From positions 558,001 to 622,000 of the forward strand of contig NZ_FNBM01000001.1 of NCBI RefSeq assembly GCF_900102335.1: DNA of 64,000 bases, written 5' to 3'. Within the stretch, counting starts at the first letter, position 1, and each line of letters opens with the position of its first letter. The notes below the pieces were generated by a model. That model was given only the letters and a program-made list of their open reading frames with translations. It searched no databases and was not told the DNA's origin. Source of the DNA: Phytopseudomonas seleniipraecipitans. GTDB lineage: Bacteria; Pseudomonadota; Gammaproteobacteria; Pseudomonadales; Pseudomonadaceae. The translations under genes were made by a program, and so were the position numbers. Below are positions 17,150 through 27,400 of this stretch, piece after piece.

Positions 17150-20100
17150 GTGGTGGCAGGTTGTGTTCGCAGGAAGCGCCTATTACAGGTGTTGATAGGG
17201 AGTTTCTGGGTAGGTCTGGGCCTGCTGCCGCTGGCCGCCAATGCGGAGCTCGGCGTGAGCAAGACCCGCGCAGCGGGCTTTGCGGATCCGAAGTTCGTCG
17301 GCGACACCGACGGCTTTTTGATCCACCTGACCAACAGTTACCCCACCGGCGACATCACCAACGTCAGCTTTACGGACACGATGCCGGCGGGCTTCCGCGT
17401 CGCTGGCGCCGGTTTGGTGTCGAGCCAGTGCCGCGACGGAAGCGGTGCCGCGCAAGCGTTCCAGGGCAATATCGTCGCGCCACTGGGCAGCAACACCATC
17501 GCCCTCAGCGGCGGGGTGATCCCCGCGGTCAATGGCGGCAACGAAGCCGGTTACTGCGACATCATCGTGCAGGTCACCAGCCTCACAGGCAACGGTACCA
17601 ACCTGATTCCCGCCGGCTCGGTGACTGGTCAGCATGCCGGCAACTCGGTCACCAACGCCGATTCGGCCCAGCAATCGCTGAACTTCAATACCCTGACCGT
17701 ACCGAGCATCAGGAAGAGTTTTTCACCCAGCTCCATCGTCAAGGCCGACCAAGCGACGCGCCTGACCCTCACCATTACCAACAACGCGTCGCAGCCATTG
17801 CCGCTGAACACGGCGGGCGACACGCCGGCATTCGCTATCCGCGACCCTCTTGGCGACTTCGGCCTGCGGGTTGCTCCGGCCACCGGCGTCAACCCGGGCG
17901 GCCCCGACGTGCAGATCAACTGCGGCGCCAACCCGCCGAGTTTCACGCCCGTAGCCGGCGACACGGAGATCCGCGCCGTTGGCGGCATCATCGCGCCGAA
18001 CAGCGCCTGTACGCTCAGCGTGATGGTAGTAGCGGACGGCTCCGACAGCAGCTACTCGACCACGGTCAGCAACGTCATCAACCGCACCACCGATTTCGCC
18101 AACCAACGTAGTCTGGTGCCGACGAGCAATGCCACGGCCAGTCTGACGGTCACCGCACCACTGCGCGTGGCGAAGGCGTTCTCGCCGGGCACCGTGGCCA
18201 AGGGCCAGGAAGCGCAGCTCAACATCACCCTGGCCAACGCCAGCCCGCTGAGCAGCATGGCGCTGGGCGGCTTCAGCGATGTCATTGATGGCGGCGCCGG
18301 ATTGCTGGAAATCACCGGCATGCCGACCGCCACCTGTAGTGCGGGCTCAAGCCTCAGTGGCTTGAGTGGCGTTGGCACCTCGACTCTGCAGATGACCGGC
18401 GGAACCCTGGCTGCCGGCGGCAACTGCGTGATCGCCGTGCCTTACACCGCTGACCTGGCGGTGGCCGGCACGCCGCAATCCTTCACCAACACCATTCCGG
18501 TTGGCGCCGTGACGGTAACCAGCCCTGCCGGGGTTATCAGCCAGGGCGTGAGCGCCTCGGTCAATGTCGTCGACCAGTTCCTGGTGGAGAAGACCAGCCT
18601 CCCTACGACCGTGACGCCCGGCAACCCGGTGCTGTTCACCGTCACCACGAGGAACTACTCGACCAGCGCCCAGAGCGGCGTGGCCCTGACCGACAACCTG
18701 CCGGACGGCATGTTGCTTCTCAACCTGCCGCAGAAGCCCGCGCCGACCTTGACCGGCAGCGGGTGTAGCGCGCTGACGCTGGGCGGAACCGCAAGCGACC
18801 CCGTGTTCACCTTCGACATGCCAGCAGGCAGCGCCGGCAATCCGGCCAGTTGCGCCGTGATCTTCTGGGCCATGGTCCCGGCTGGCGCGGCCGCCGGCGC
18901 CATCGTCAATCGGATCCCGGCAGGTGGCGTCTGTAGCCCCGGCAATATCTGCAACCATACCTCGAGCGAGGCGCAATTCAGAGTCAGCAGCAGCGCGCTG
19001 ACCGTGGAGAAAAGCTTCGACGCCAACTCCAAGCCCGAGGGCACCGCGGCGACCATGGCCATCGAGTTGGTCAACCTGTCAGCACAGCCGCTCACCAGCG
19101 TCAGCCTCACCGACAACCTGCCGACGGGCAGCAACGGCACACCGATGCTGGTTGCCTCGCCGAACAATGCATCCAGCACCTGCGGCGGCATCATCACCGC
19201 CGTGCCGGGTAGCGATCAGGTCGTGCTCACTGGCGCCACGGTGCCAGCGCGTGCCGGTGGCGGCCTGGGCGATGCCGGGCGCTGCCGCCTGCGCGTGAAT
19301 GTCAGCGGCGCCGCCGGCCAGTACGACAACCGCGTATCAGCCAGCGCCACGCAGACCTTCGCCGATGGCAGCACCGATAGCCTGACCAGCCCCGAAGCGG
19401 TGGCAACCATCAACTTCCTCTCGGCGCTGAGCGGCAGCAAGTCGTTCACGCCCAATCGCATTCAGCCCGGCGGCCGCTCCACGGTCACCCTGAGCCTGAG
19501 CAACAGCGAGACCGGGGTGATGAACAACGTGGCGATAACCGACAACCTGCCTGCCGGCATGACGGTCGCCAGCCCAGCCAACGCTTACTCGACCTGCGCC
19601 GGCTCGCCGCAGATATCCGCAGCGCCGGGGGCTGACGTGGTCGCCCTGAGCGGGGCGCAGATCGCCGGTAATGGCACCTGTGCGTTGTTGTTCGATGTCA
19701 CCGCCAGCGGTGGCTCCGATTGGGTAAACAGCATCGCACCTGGCCAGCTCACCGCTGCCGGCGGCGTGCAGAACGTGGCTGCGTTTGGCGCGACGTTGCA
19801 GAACGCCAGCGGTGGCGGCGTCACCGTGGGTGTCAACCACGCCAGCGCCAGCGTCGCGGCACCTGGCGCAGTTACTCAGCTGACCCTGACACTGTTCAAC
19901 AGCGGCAGCCTGGACCTGACCAATCTCGACCTTGGCAACTTCTTCACCAATACCGGCCTCGCTGGTGGCACCCCAACCGGCGAGCGTATCGCCAGCGTGC
20001 CCAATGCCGTCACCAACTGTGTGGGCGGTATCGTCAGCGCCAGCCCCAATTCCACTTCGTTCAGCCTCAGCAACGTCAGCCTGGCGGTTGCCCAAACCTG

Positions 20101-23100
20101 TACCGTAACCGTCGACGTGACCATGGTCACCACCGGTACCGTAACCGACACCGTTCCGGTCGGTGCAATCACTACTGACCAGGGCGTGAGCAATACCGCG
20201 CCGGCCTCGAGCAGCCTGCAAACCAGTACCGGCCTGGGGGTAACCAAGCAATTTACCCCGCGCGTCGTCGCGCCCAATGAGCGTTCGCGCTTGCGTATCA
20301 CCTTCTACAACCCAACGTCGCAGGCGATCAGCAGCCTCTCGCTCACCGATACCTATCCGGCGGGGCTGACCAGCGCCAGCCCGGCCAATGCGCTGACCAC
20401 CTGCCAGGGCAGCGTCAGCAGTGCAACTGGCCGGGTCACCGTCAGTGGCGGCAGCATCGCTGCTGGCAGCAGCAGTGCACCGGCGAGCTGCTTTGTGGAA
20501 GTCGATGTGCTATCGACGACCCAGGGCGATTACCTCAATGTCATCCCGGCCAACAGCGTCTCTGCCACCGCCGATGGCAGCCCGATCAGCAACAACGAAC
20601 CGACCAGCGACACCCTGCGCGTCAAGGCGCCCATCCTCGTGCACAAGGCAATCGCCACCCGCACGCTGGACACCGGCAACCCGGTGGGCTTCACCACTGG
20701 AACCGCCAGTGGTAATGCCGGCGCGCCATACACCTTGAGCATCCGCCTGGACAACCCGAACAGTTCGCCGCTCACCGGCCTGTCCTACCTGGACAGCCTG
20801 CCCAGCGGGCTGGTGGTGGCTCCGACTCCGTCCGTGATCAACAGTTGCGGGGGGAGCGTCGGTGCCACGCCGTCCGGTACGTCAGTACGCCTGGCCGGCG
20901 GTAGCCTTGCGGCCAATGGCAGCTGTACGGTCAGCGTGGCCGTGCTGAGCAACATCGCGGGCACCTACACCAACACCATCGAGGCTGGCGGCGTGACCAG
21001 TTTCGAGGGCGTGAGCAACGCCGAACCAACCCGCGCCCGGCTGGTGATATCCAGCGCGCCAACGGTGACAAAACAGTTCGCGCCGGCGGTCATCGCGCAG
21101 GGCGGCATCTCCAAGTTGACCATCTTCGTCAACAACCCGAATGCCGTGGCAATGAACCTGACTGCGGCGCTTACCGACAACCTGCCGGATTCTCCCGGCC
21201 AGGTGCGCGTCGCAGCCACGCCGAATATCGGCGGAAGCTGCCCGGCGGGCAGGGTTACCGCCACTGCCAACACCACGCTGGTGCGGCTGGCCTCCGGTAC
21301 CGTGGTGCCGGCAGGGGGTTGCACCATCGAGGTGGATGTAACTGCCGACACCGCTGGTGAGCACACCAACGAGATTCCCGCCGGCGCGTTGCAGACCGAC
21401 CTGGGCATCAACCCACAGCCGGCGTACGCCACGCTGAGTGTGAGCACCCTGGGCTACATTTCCGGCCGTGTGTACCTGGATAACGACCAGAGTGGCACCT
21501 ACCAGGCCGGCACCGACAACCCGCTGAGCGGCGTCGCCATCGAGCTGCGCAGTGGTGCGACCTGCGCCAGCGGCGCTCCCGTCACCGGCATCAATGGCCT
21601 GCTCAACCCTGCCACTACCGATGCGGCGGGCAATTACCTGTTCGCCGGCCTGCCAGCCGGCACGTACTCGGTCTGCCAGGCCGCGCAACCGCCCGGCACG
21701 CTCAACGCGCCACCGGTGGCCGGTAGCATCACCCCGTCCAATGGCAGCAGCGGTGTGCCCGGCACGGGCAGCAACGCCACGATGACCAGTAGCCAGATCA
21801 ACGGCATCGTCCTCAATGGCGACGGTGTCGCGGGTGAGATCAGCGGTTCACAGCGCAACGACTTCCCTGAAGTCGCGCCGGCCAGCATCAGTGGCGCGGT
21901 GTTCATCGATCAAAACAATGACGGCATCCGTCAGGGCGGCGATTCTGGCCTGGCTGGCGTGGTTATCAACCTCACGGGAACCGACTGGCAGAATCTGCCG
22001 GTAACGGCGGCCACCACCACCGACAGCAACGGCCTGTATCGTTTCGATGGCCTGCAGCCAGGCACGTACACGGTGACCGAACCGACCCAGCCGGCTGGAA
22101 CCGCCAATGGTCAGACCGTCGCTGGCAACAGCGCCAGCGGTGTGCCAACGGTGACCGCACCCGGCAATGTGCCGAGTGTGATCAGCGGCATCACGCTTAC
22201 GCCGGGCTATGCCTCGCAGGACAACAATTTCGCCGAGATCGTCACCGGCCGTAGCATCTATGGCCAGGTTTTCCACGACCGTGACACCAACCGGGCGCCC
22301 AGCAGTGGCGACAGCGGGCTGGGTGGGCAGACCATGGAGCTCAGTGGCCTGGACATCAACGGCAACCCGGTGACGCGCACGACGGTCACAGCCAGCGACG
22401 GTACCTTCAGTTTCCTCGGGTTGCCGCCGGGTACCTACGACCTGGTCCAGCCTAACCAGCCAACTGGGCTGATCAACGGCTCGACCACCGCGGGCAGTGC
22501 CGGTGGCGTGGTCAGTGAAGGGCCGAGCCGTATCAGTGGCATCGACCTGACCGGCAACATGCTGTCGGTCGACAACTGGTTTGCCGAAGTCACCATTCCC
22601 GGCCTGTCTGGCACGGTGTGGATCGACAGTAACCACGACCGCGTACTCGATCCGGGCGAAACGCTTCTGGCGGGTTGGACGGTGGAATTGCTGCGCGCTG
22701 GCGCCGTCGTCGCTACAACCCAATCCGATGCCAATGGTGCTTACGCGTTCGACAACCTGACGCCGGGCAGCGGCTACGAAGTGCGCTTCCGTCACCCGGA
22801 AACCGGCACGCTGTTTGGTCGCCCCGTGACCAACGAGCAGGGCACCACATACACGCCGGGCACTGCCGGGCCGGGTAACCCGGCGGGTGCCGATAACCGT
22901 GACGGCACCCTCAGGGACATCACCATCACCGCGGGCCACAACGTCGTCGAGCAGAGCCTGCCGATCGACCCTGCCGGGGTGGTGTATGACGCCATCAGCC
23001 GTCAGCCGGTCCGTGGCGCGGTCGTCAGCATCAGCGGCCCAGCCGGCTTTTCCGCCGCGCAGGTGCTAGGCGGTTCGCTGCAGCAGACCACCGCTGCCGA

Positions 23101-24430
23101 CGGCCTGTATCAGTTCCTGCTGCTGGCGGGTTCGCCGGCGGGCACCTACACGCTTACCGTCACGGCTCCAGCGGGCTATGTGCAGGGGCCATCCGGTTTG
23201 ATTCCAGCGTGCAACAACACGCTGACCGTTACCGCGATTCCCGACCCGGCGCTGGTGCAGACCGGTAATCAGGCGCCGGCCGAGGCGGTAACCCAGCACG
23301 ACGCCGCCACCTGTCCGGCGAGTTCGGCGGGGCTCGCCGCGAGCAACAGCACCACCCAGTACTACTTCAGCTTCGTGCTGGGCGCCGGCTCAGCCGACGT
23401 GGTGAACAACCACATCCCGCTCGATCCGATTCTCGGTGGCGCCATAGTCATGACCAAGAACACGCCGAAGGTCAACGTGACCCGCGGCGAGCTGGTGCCC
23501 TACGTGCTGACCGCGCGCAACACCCTGTCGACCTCGCTGGCCAATATTGCCATCGAGGATCAGATGCCGCCGGGCTTCAAGTATGTCAAGAACTCCGCGC
23601 AGCTCGACGGCGTACCGGTGGAGCCACAAGTCGAGGGCCGGCGTCTGCGCTGGCCGGACCGTACGCTGGTCGGTGGCCAGGTGGTGACCATCAAGGTGCT
23701 GCTGGTGGTCGGCTCAGGTGTCGGCTTCAACGAGTACGTCAACCAGACGTGGGCGCTGAATCTTATCGCCAATTCGCGTGTGTCCAATGTGGCTACCGCC
23801 AGCGTGCGAGTGGTTGCCGATCCGACGTTCGACTGTTCGGATCTGATTGGCAAGGTCTTCGATGACCAGAACCGCAACGGCTACCAAGACGAAGGTGAGC
23901 CCGGTATCCCCGGCGTACGCCTGGCCACGCCGAAGGGCTGGCTCGTTACCACCGACGAGTACGGCCGCTATCACATCGCCTGCGCCGACGTACCCAGCGA
24001 GATGCGCGGCACCAACTTCATCCTCAAGGTTGACGAGCGCACCTTGCCGAGCGGCTATCGCATCATCACAGAGAACCCACGCGTAGTGCGCATGACCCAG
24101 GGTCGCCTGGTCAAGGCCAACTTCGGCGCAAGCATCCACCGTGTCGTGCGCCTCGATCTGAGCAGCGATGCCTTCGAAGCGAACAATCAGCTGACCGCAC
24201 CGTATCAGGCACGCCTCGACGAGGTGCTGCAGCTGTTGTACGCCGAACCGTCGATCCTGCGCATCGGTTACCGCATGCCGGTGGACAGTGAAGTGAGCGA
24301 CGCGCGTAAACGTGTCGGCTATGTGAAGGACTGGATCAAGGAGCATTGGGAGCCCCACGACTGCTGTTACGACCTGCAACTGGAAGAAGAAATTGTGCCG
24401 GCGACTGACAGCGTGGAGGTGATCCAATGA
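17150..24430 (+). CDS. Giant secreted DUF11/SdrD-B-like repeat protein (2,426 residues)
   Basis: The GTG start at 17150 follows AGGGGAG and gives a Sec signal peptide, RRKRLLQVLIGSFWVGLGLL ending LAANA. Then come about nine Ig-like DUF11-type repeats of 130-145 residues (starting near 185, 330, 480, 617, 760, 890, 1030, 1160 and 1300). Each opens with a VxKxFxPxxV-type strand and carries LTDNLPxG and a disulfide-like Cys pair. Four SdrD-B/Cna-B-like calcium-binding modules follow (near 1435, 1580, 1700 and 1818; e.g. FIDQNNDGIRQGGD). Then come a carboxypeptidase-regulatory-like module (1944), another DUF11 (2096), an SdrD-B (2231) and a C-terminal 80-residue domain that resembles a degenerate OmpA-like fold. 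There is no LPxTG or autotransporter barrel. The stop overlaps the next gene by ATGA. Probably a long surface stalk or adhesin; function unknown. Confidence 0.88.
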   Translation: MVAGCVRRKRLLQVLIGSFWVGLGLLPLAANAELGVSKTRAAGFADPKFVGDTDGFLIHLTNSYPTGDITNVSFTDTMPAGFRVAGAGLVSSQCRDGSGAAQAFQGNIVAPLGSNTIALSGGVIPAVNGGNEAGYCDIIVQVTSLTGNGTNLIPAGSVTGQHAGNSVTNADSAQQSLNFNTLTVPSIRKSFSPSSIVKADQATRLTLTITNNASQPLPLNTAGDTPAFAIRDPLGDFGLRVAPATGVNPGGPDVQINCGANPPSFTPVAGDTEIRAVGGIIAPNSACTLSVMVVADGSDSSYSTTVSNVINRTTDFANQRSLVPTSNATASLTVTAPLRVAKAFSPGTVAKGQEAQLNITLANASPLSSMALGGFSDVIDGGAGLLEITGMPTATCSAGSSLSGLSGVGTSTLQMTGGTLAAGGNCVIAVPYTADLAVAGTPQSFTNTIPVGAVTVTSPAGVISQGVSASVNVVDQFLVEKTSLPTTVTPGNPVLFTVTTRNYSTSAQSGVALTDNLPDGMLLLNLPQKPAPTLTGSGCSALTLGGTASDPVFTFDMPAGSAGNPASCAVIFWAMVPAGAAAGAIVNRIPAGGVCSPGNICNHTSSEAQFRVSSSALTVEKSFDANSKPEGTAATMAIELVNLSAQPLTSVSLTDNLPTGSNGTPMLVASPNNASSTCGGIITAVPGSDQVVLTGATVPARAGGGLGDAGRCRLRVNVSGAAGQYDNRVSASATQTFADGSTDSLTSPEAVATINFLSALSGSKSFTPNRIQPGGRSTVTLSLSNSETGVMNNVAITDNLPAGMTVASPANAYSTCAGSPQISAAPGADVVALSGAQIAGNGTCALLFDVTASGGSDWVNSIAPGQLTAAGGVQNVAAFGATLQNASGGGVTVGVNHASASVAAPGAVTQLTLTLFNSGSLDLTNLDLGNFFTNTGLAGGTPTGERIASVPNAVTNCVGGIVSASPNSTSFSLSNVSLAVAQTCTVTVDVTMVTTGTVTDTVPVGAITTDQGVSNTAPASSSLQTSTGLGVTKQFTPRVVAPNERSRLRITFYNPTSQAISSLSLTDTYPAGLTSASPANALTTCQGSVSSATGRVTVSGGSIAAGSSSAPASCFVEVDVLSTTQGDYLNVIPANSVSATADGSPISNNEPTSDTLRVKAPILVHKAIATRTLDTGNPVGFTTGTASGNAGAPYTLSIRLDNPNSSPLTGLSYLDSLPSGLVVAPTPSVINSCGGSVGATPSGTSVRLAGGSLAANGSCTVSVAVLSNIAGTYTNTIEAGGVTSFEGVSNAEPTRARLVISSAPTVTKQFAPAVIAQGGISKLTIFVNNPNAVAMNLTAALTDNLPDSPGQVRVAATPNIGGSCPAGRVTATANTTLVRLASGTVVPAGGCTIEVDVTADTAGEHTNEIPAGALQTDLGINPQPAYATLSVSTLGYISGRVYLDNDQSGTYQAGTDNPLSGVAIELRSGATCASGAPVTGINGLLNPATTDAAGNYLFAGLPAGTYSVCQAAQPPGTLNAPPVAGSITPSNGSSGVPGTGSNATMTSSQINGIVLNGDGVAGEISGSQRNDFPEVAPASISGAVFIDQNNDGIRQGGDSGLAGVVINLTGTDWQNLPVTAATTTDSNGLYRFDGLQPGTYTVTEPTQPAGTANGQTVAGNSASGVPTVTAPGNVPSVISGITLTPGYASQDNNFAEIVTGRSIYGQVFHDRDTNRAPSSGDSGLGGQTMELSGLDINGNPVTRTTVTASDGTFSFLGLPPGTYDLVQPNQPTGLINGSTTAGSAGGVVSEGPSRISGIDLTGNMLSVDNWFAEVTIPGLSGTVWIDSNHDRVLDPGETLLAGWTVELLRAGAVVATTQSDANGAYAFDNLTPGSGYEVRFRHPETGTLFGRPVTNEQGTTYTPGTAGPGNPAGADNRDGTLRDITITAGHNVVEQSLPIDPAGVVYDAISRQPVRGAVVSISGPAGFSAAQVLGGSLQQTTAADGLYQFLLLAGSPAGTYTLTVTAPAGYVQGPSGLIPACNNTLTVTAIPDPALVQTGNQAPAEAVTQHDAATCPASSAGLAASNSTTQYYFSFVLGAGSADVVNNHIPLDPILGGAIVMTKNTPKVNVTRGELVPYVLTARNTLSTSLANIAIEDQMPPGFKYVKNSAQLDGVPVEPQVEGRRLRWPDRTLVGGQVVTIKVLLVVGSGVGFNEYVNQTWALNLIANSRVSNVATASVRVVADPTFDCSDLIGKVFDDQNRNGYQDEGEPGIPGVRLATPKGWLVTTDEYGRYHIACADVPSEMRGTNFILKVDERTLPSGYRIITENPRVVRMTQGRLVKANFGASIHRVVRLDLSSDAFEANNQLTAPYQARLDEVLQLLYAEPSILRIGYRMPVDSEVSDARKRVGYVKDWIKEHWEPHDCCYDLQLEEEIVPATDSVEVIQ

Positions 24431-27400
24431 GCATGCGTAATCTAATTGTGTGCGGCGTCGCCGCACTGACCCTGAACCCGCTGGCCGTCGCTGTATCAAT
24501 CGCCGCCGAGCGGTGCGAAGCCGGTAAAGGCTGCGGCCTGCAAGGCCCGCGTGGTGCCATGGAAGACGAGTCGCTGCTGCAGCGCCGTCCTTTTACTCTG
24601 GGTGACTTACCGGCCTTGCCCGCCAACGCCGAGCGCGAGTTGCCACGCGAGAAACTGATTCTGTGGCAACTCGACGGCGCGCTTGGCGAGCGTGAGCAGT
24701 TGGTCGCGGTAGGCGAGGAAAAAATCAGTTCGGTGGTGTTGCGTGATGGTCTGCCGGTGGTGCGTTTCGCCTCCGGCCGTTCGGGGGTGCCGGAACGTGA
24801 CAGCGATGCCCTGACTGCCCTTGTGAACCGCCTCGCGGGCAAGCGCAACCTGCGCCTGCGCCTGATCGGCCATACGGATCCACAGCACCTGTCGTCGCGT
24901 AGCCAGGCTATCTATACCGATAACCAGGGCCTGGGCTTGCAACGCGCCAAGGAAGTCGGCGAGGTCTTCCGTCATCGCCTGAACCTCAAGCCGGAGCAGA
25001 TCCAGCTCGACAGCCGCGGCCCCAGCGAGCCGCTGCTGCAGGGCGACAGCCCGGAAGCCTGGGCGCTGAACCGCCGCGTGGAAGTGGAAATCTGGTACGA
25101 CGAATCCGTCGTCGGCACTCCAGCCAAGCCGCAAGCTTGCGCGCCGGGCAGTATCGCCAAGGAGGGCATGACGCCGTTCCGCATCAGTGTCGATGGCCAG
25201 CCCCAGGGCTCCGGCGCAACGGCGGGCAGCGCCGACACCCAGCGCTGCGTTGACGTGGCCCTGGCCAGCGACCTGCTGCAGGTGCGCTTCGACAACCTGT
25301 CGGCGCAGCCGCGGCTGAACCTGGTTTCCGGTGCGCGCGTCGCCCGCATCGGCGAGCCACAGACGTTCAGCGCCTATAGCAACTACCTGCATTGGATCGA
25401 GCGTGCAGAGGTGCGCATCATCGGCAAGAAAAGGCTGTTAGGTGAGCCGCGGGTATTGGAAACCATCACCCTGGACTCGGAGCTCAACGGCAGCTGGACG
25501 CCGCCGCCTAGTACGCCGGAGCGTGTCTACTACCAACTGCGCGTGTACGACGATCAGGGGCGTTACGACGAAACCAGCGTACAGCTGCTCAACGTCGCTC
25601 GTGGCGAATTGCCTGAGGAGTCGGCTGAAGAAGTCTCCGCTGATCTGCTCGCCGGTTACGGTGGCAACCGTCTGCAGCGCCACACCATTCCGGTGGCCGG
25701 CGGCACGGTGACCATCAACGGGAAGCAGGTGAAGAACGGCCAGCATGTGTTCGTGATGGGGCACCCGGTGCCGGTGGACGGCAGCGGTACGTTCGCCAGC
25801 GCACAGATCATCCCGCGTGGCCTGCACAACGTTGAAGTGGCGGTGCTCGACGATCAGGGCAAGGGGCGTATCTATCGCCGCGACCTGCGCCTGCCACAGG
25901 ATGATTGGTTTACAGTCGCCATCGCCGACTTCACGGTCGGTCAGCAGGATACGAGCGGCCCGGCGCGCTTGGTCACTCAGGAAGACCGTTACTACGACGA
26001 CAAGCTGTATGCCGATGGGCGCCTGGCCTTTTATACCAAGGGCAAGGTGGACGACAAGTACACCATCACCGGCAGTGTCGACACCGGTGAAGGGCCGGCC
26101 GGCAGCCTGTTCAGCAACTTCAACGACAAGGATCCGCGGGAATTTCTGCGCCGCATGAGCTCCGACTCGGACAAGGGTTGGGCGACCTTTGGTGACGATT
26201 CGACTTTGGTCGAAGACGCACCGACGCGGGGTAAATTTTACGCCAAGGTCGAGGACGAAAAATCCCATGCCATGTGGGGTAACTTCCGTGCGCAGATTCG
26301 CGATACCGAGCTGACCCAGATTGACCGCAGCCTGTATGGCGCTCAGGTGCGCTACCGCGACGATGCCTTCACTGCCTTCGGCGAGCGCCGCATGCAGGTC
26401 GAAGGGTTCGCCGCCGAGCCAGGCACCGCCTCTGCGCGAGAAGACTTCCGGGGTACCGGTGGTTCGCTGTACTACCTGCGCCATCAGGACATTACCCAAG
26501 GTAGCGAGCGCGTGCGCGTCGAGGTTCGCGACAAGGATTCCGGGCTGGTGCTGCACAGCCAGGACCTAGTCGCCGGCATCGATTACGAGGTCAATTCACT
26601 GCAGGGGCGGGTGATCCTCACTCAGCCGCTGTCGGCCACCGCCGACGGCAGCACGCTGATCCGCTCCGGCGGCAGCCTGTCCGGCAACCCAGCGTTCCTG
26701 GTGGTCGGCTACGAATATTCGCCAGGCCTGGATCAGCTCGATGACCTCGCCTTTGGTGGGCGTGCGGCCTACTGGGTGAACGATAAGGTGCGTGTCGGCG
26801 TGACCGGCAGCATGCAGGAGCAGACGGGTCGTGAAGACCAGACGCTCGGCGGCGGCGACCTGTTGCTGCGCCACAGTGAAGGCACCTGGCTGAAGCTCGA
26901 GTCAGCGCAGAGCGAAGGCGACAGCCTTGACCAGCGCTTCTCATACGACGGTGGTTTCGGCTTCGCTCAGGAAGTCGCCGGCACCGACTCGCGAGCCCGC
27001 GCCAATCGCATCGAGACGGCCTTTGACCTGAAGGATGTAGTTGACGACGCCGACGGTCGCGGCACCTTCTACTACGAAAGCCGTGATGCCGGCTTCTCTG
27101 CGCCAGGGCGGCTGTCCGAGCTGGCCAGCGACCAGGTTGGTGGCAGTTACACCGCACCGCTCAGCGAGAAGACCGAGGTGACCATCAAGGCCGACCAGAC
27201 CGAGGAGGACGGCGGCCGTTCGCGCCGTTCGGCTGAAGGCATCGTCGCCCATGACCTGAGCGACGCCTGGCGCCTGTCCGCTGGCCTGCGCAACGATCGG
27301 CAGACCTACGGTGGCTCGTATCGCAACCTCTACACCGGCACGTATGCCGGCTACGACGGTGGCAACTATGACGAGGGCGAGCGCAACGACGCACTGCTCC

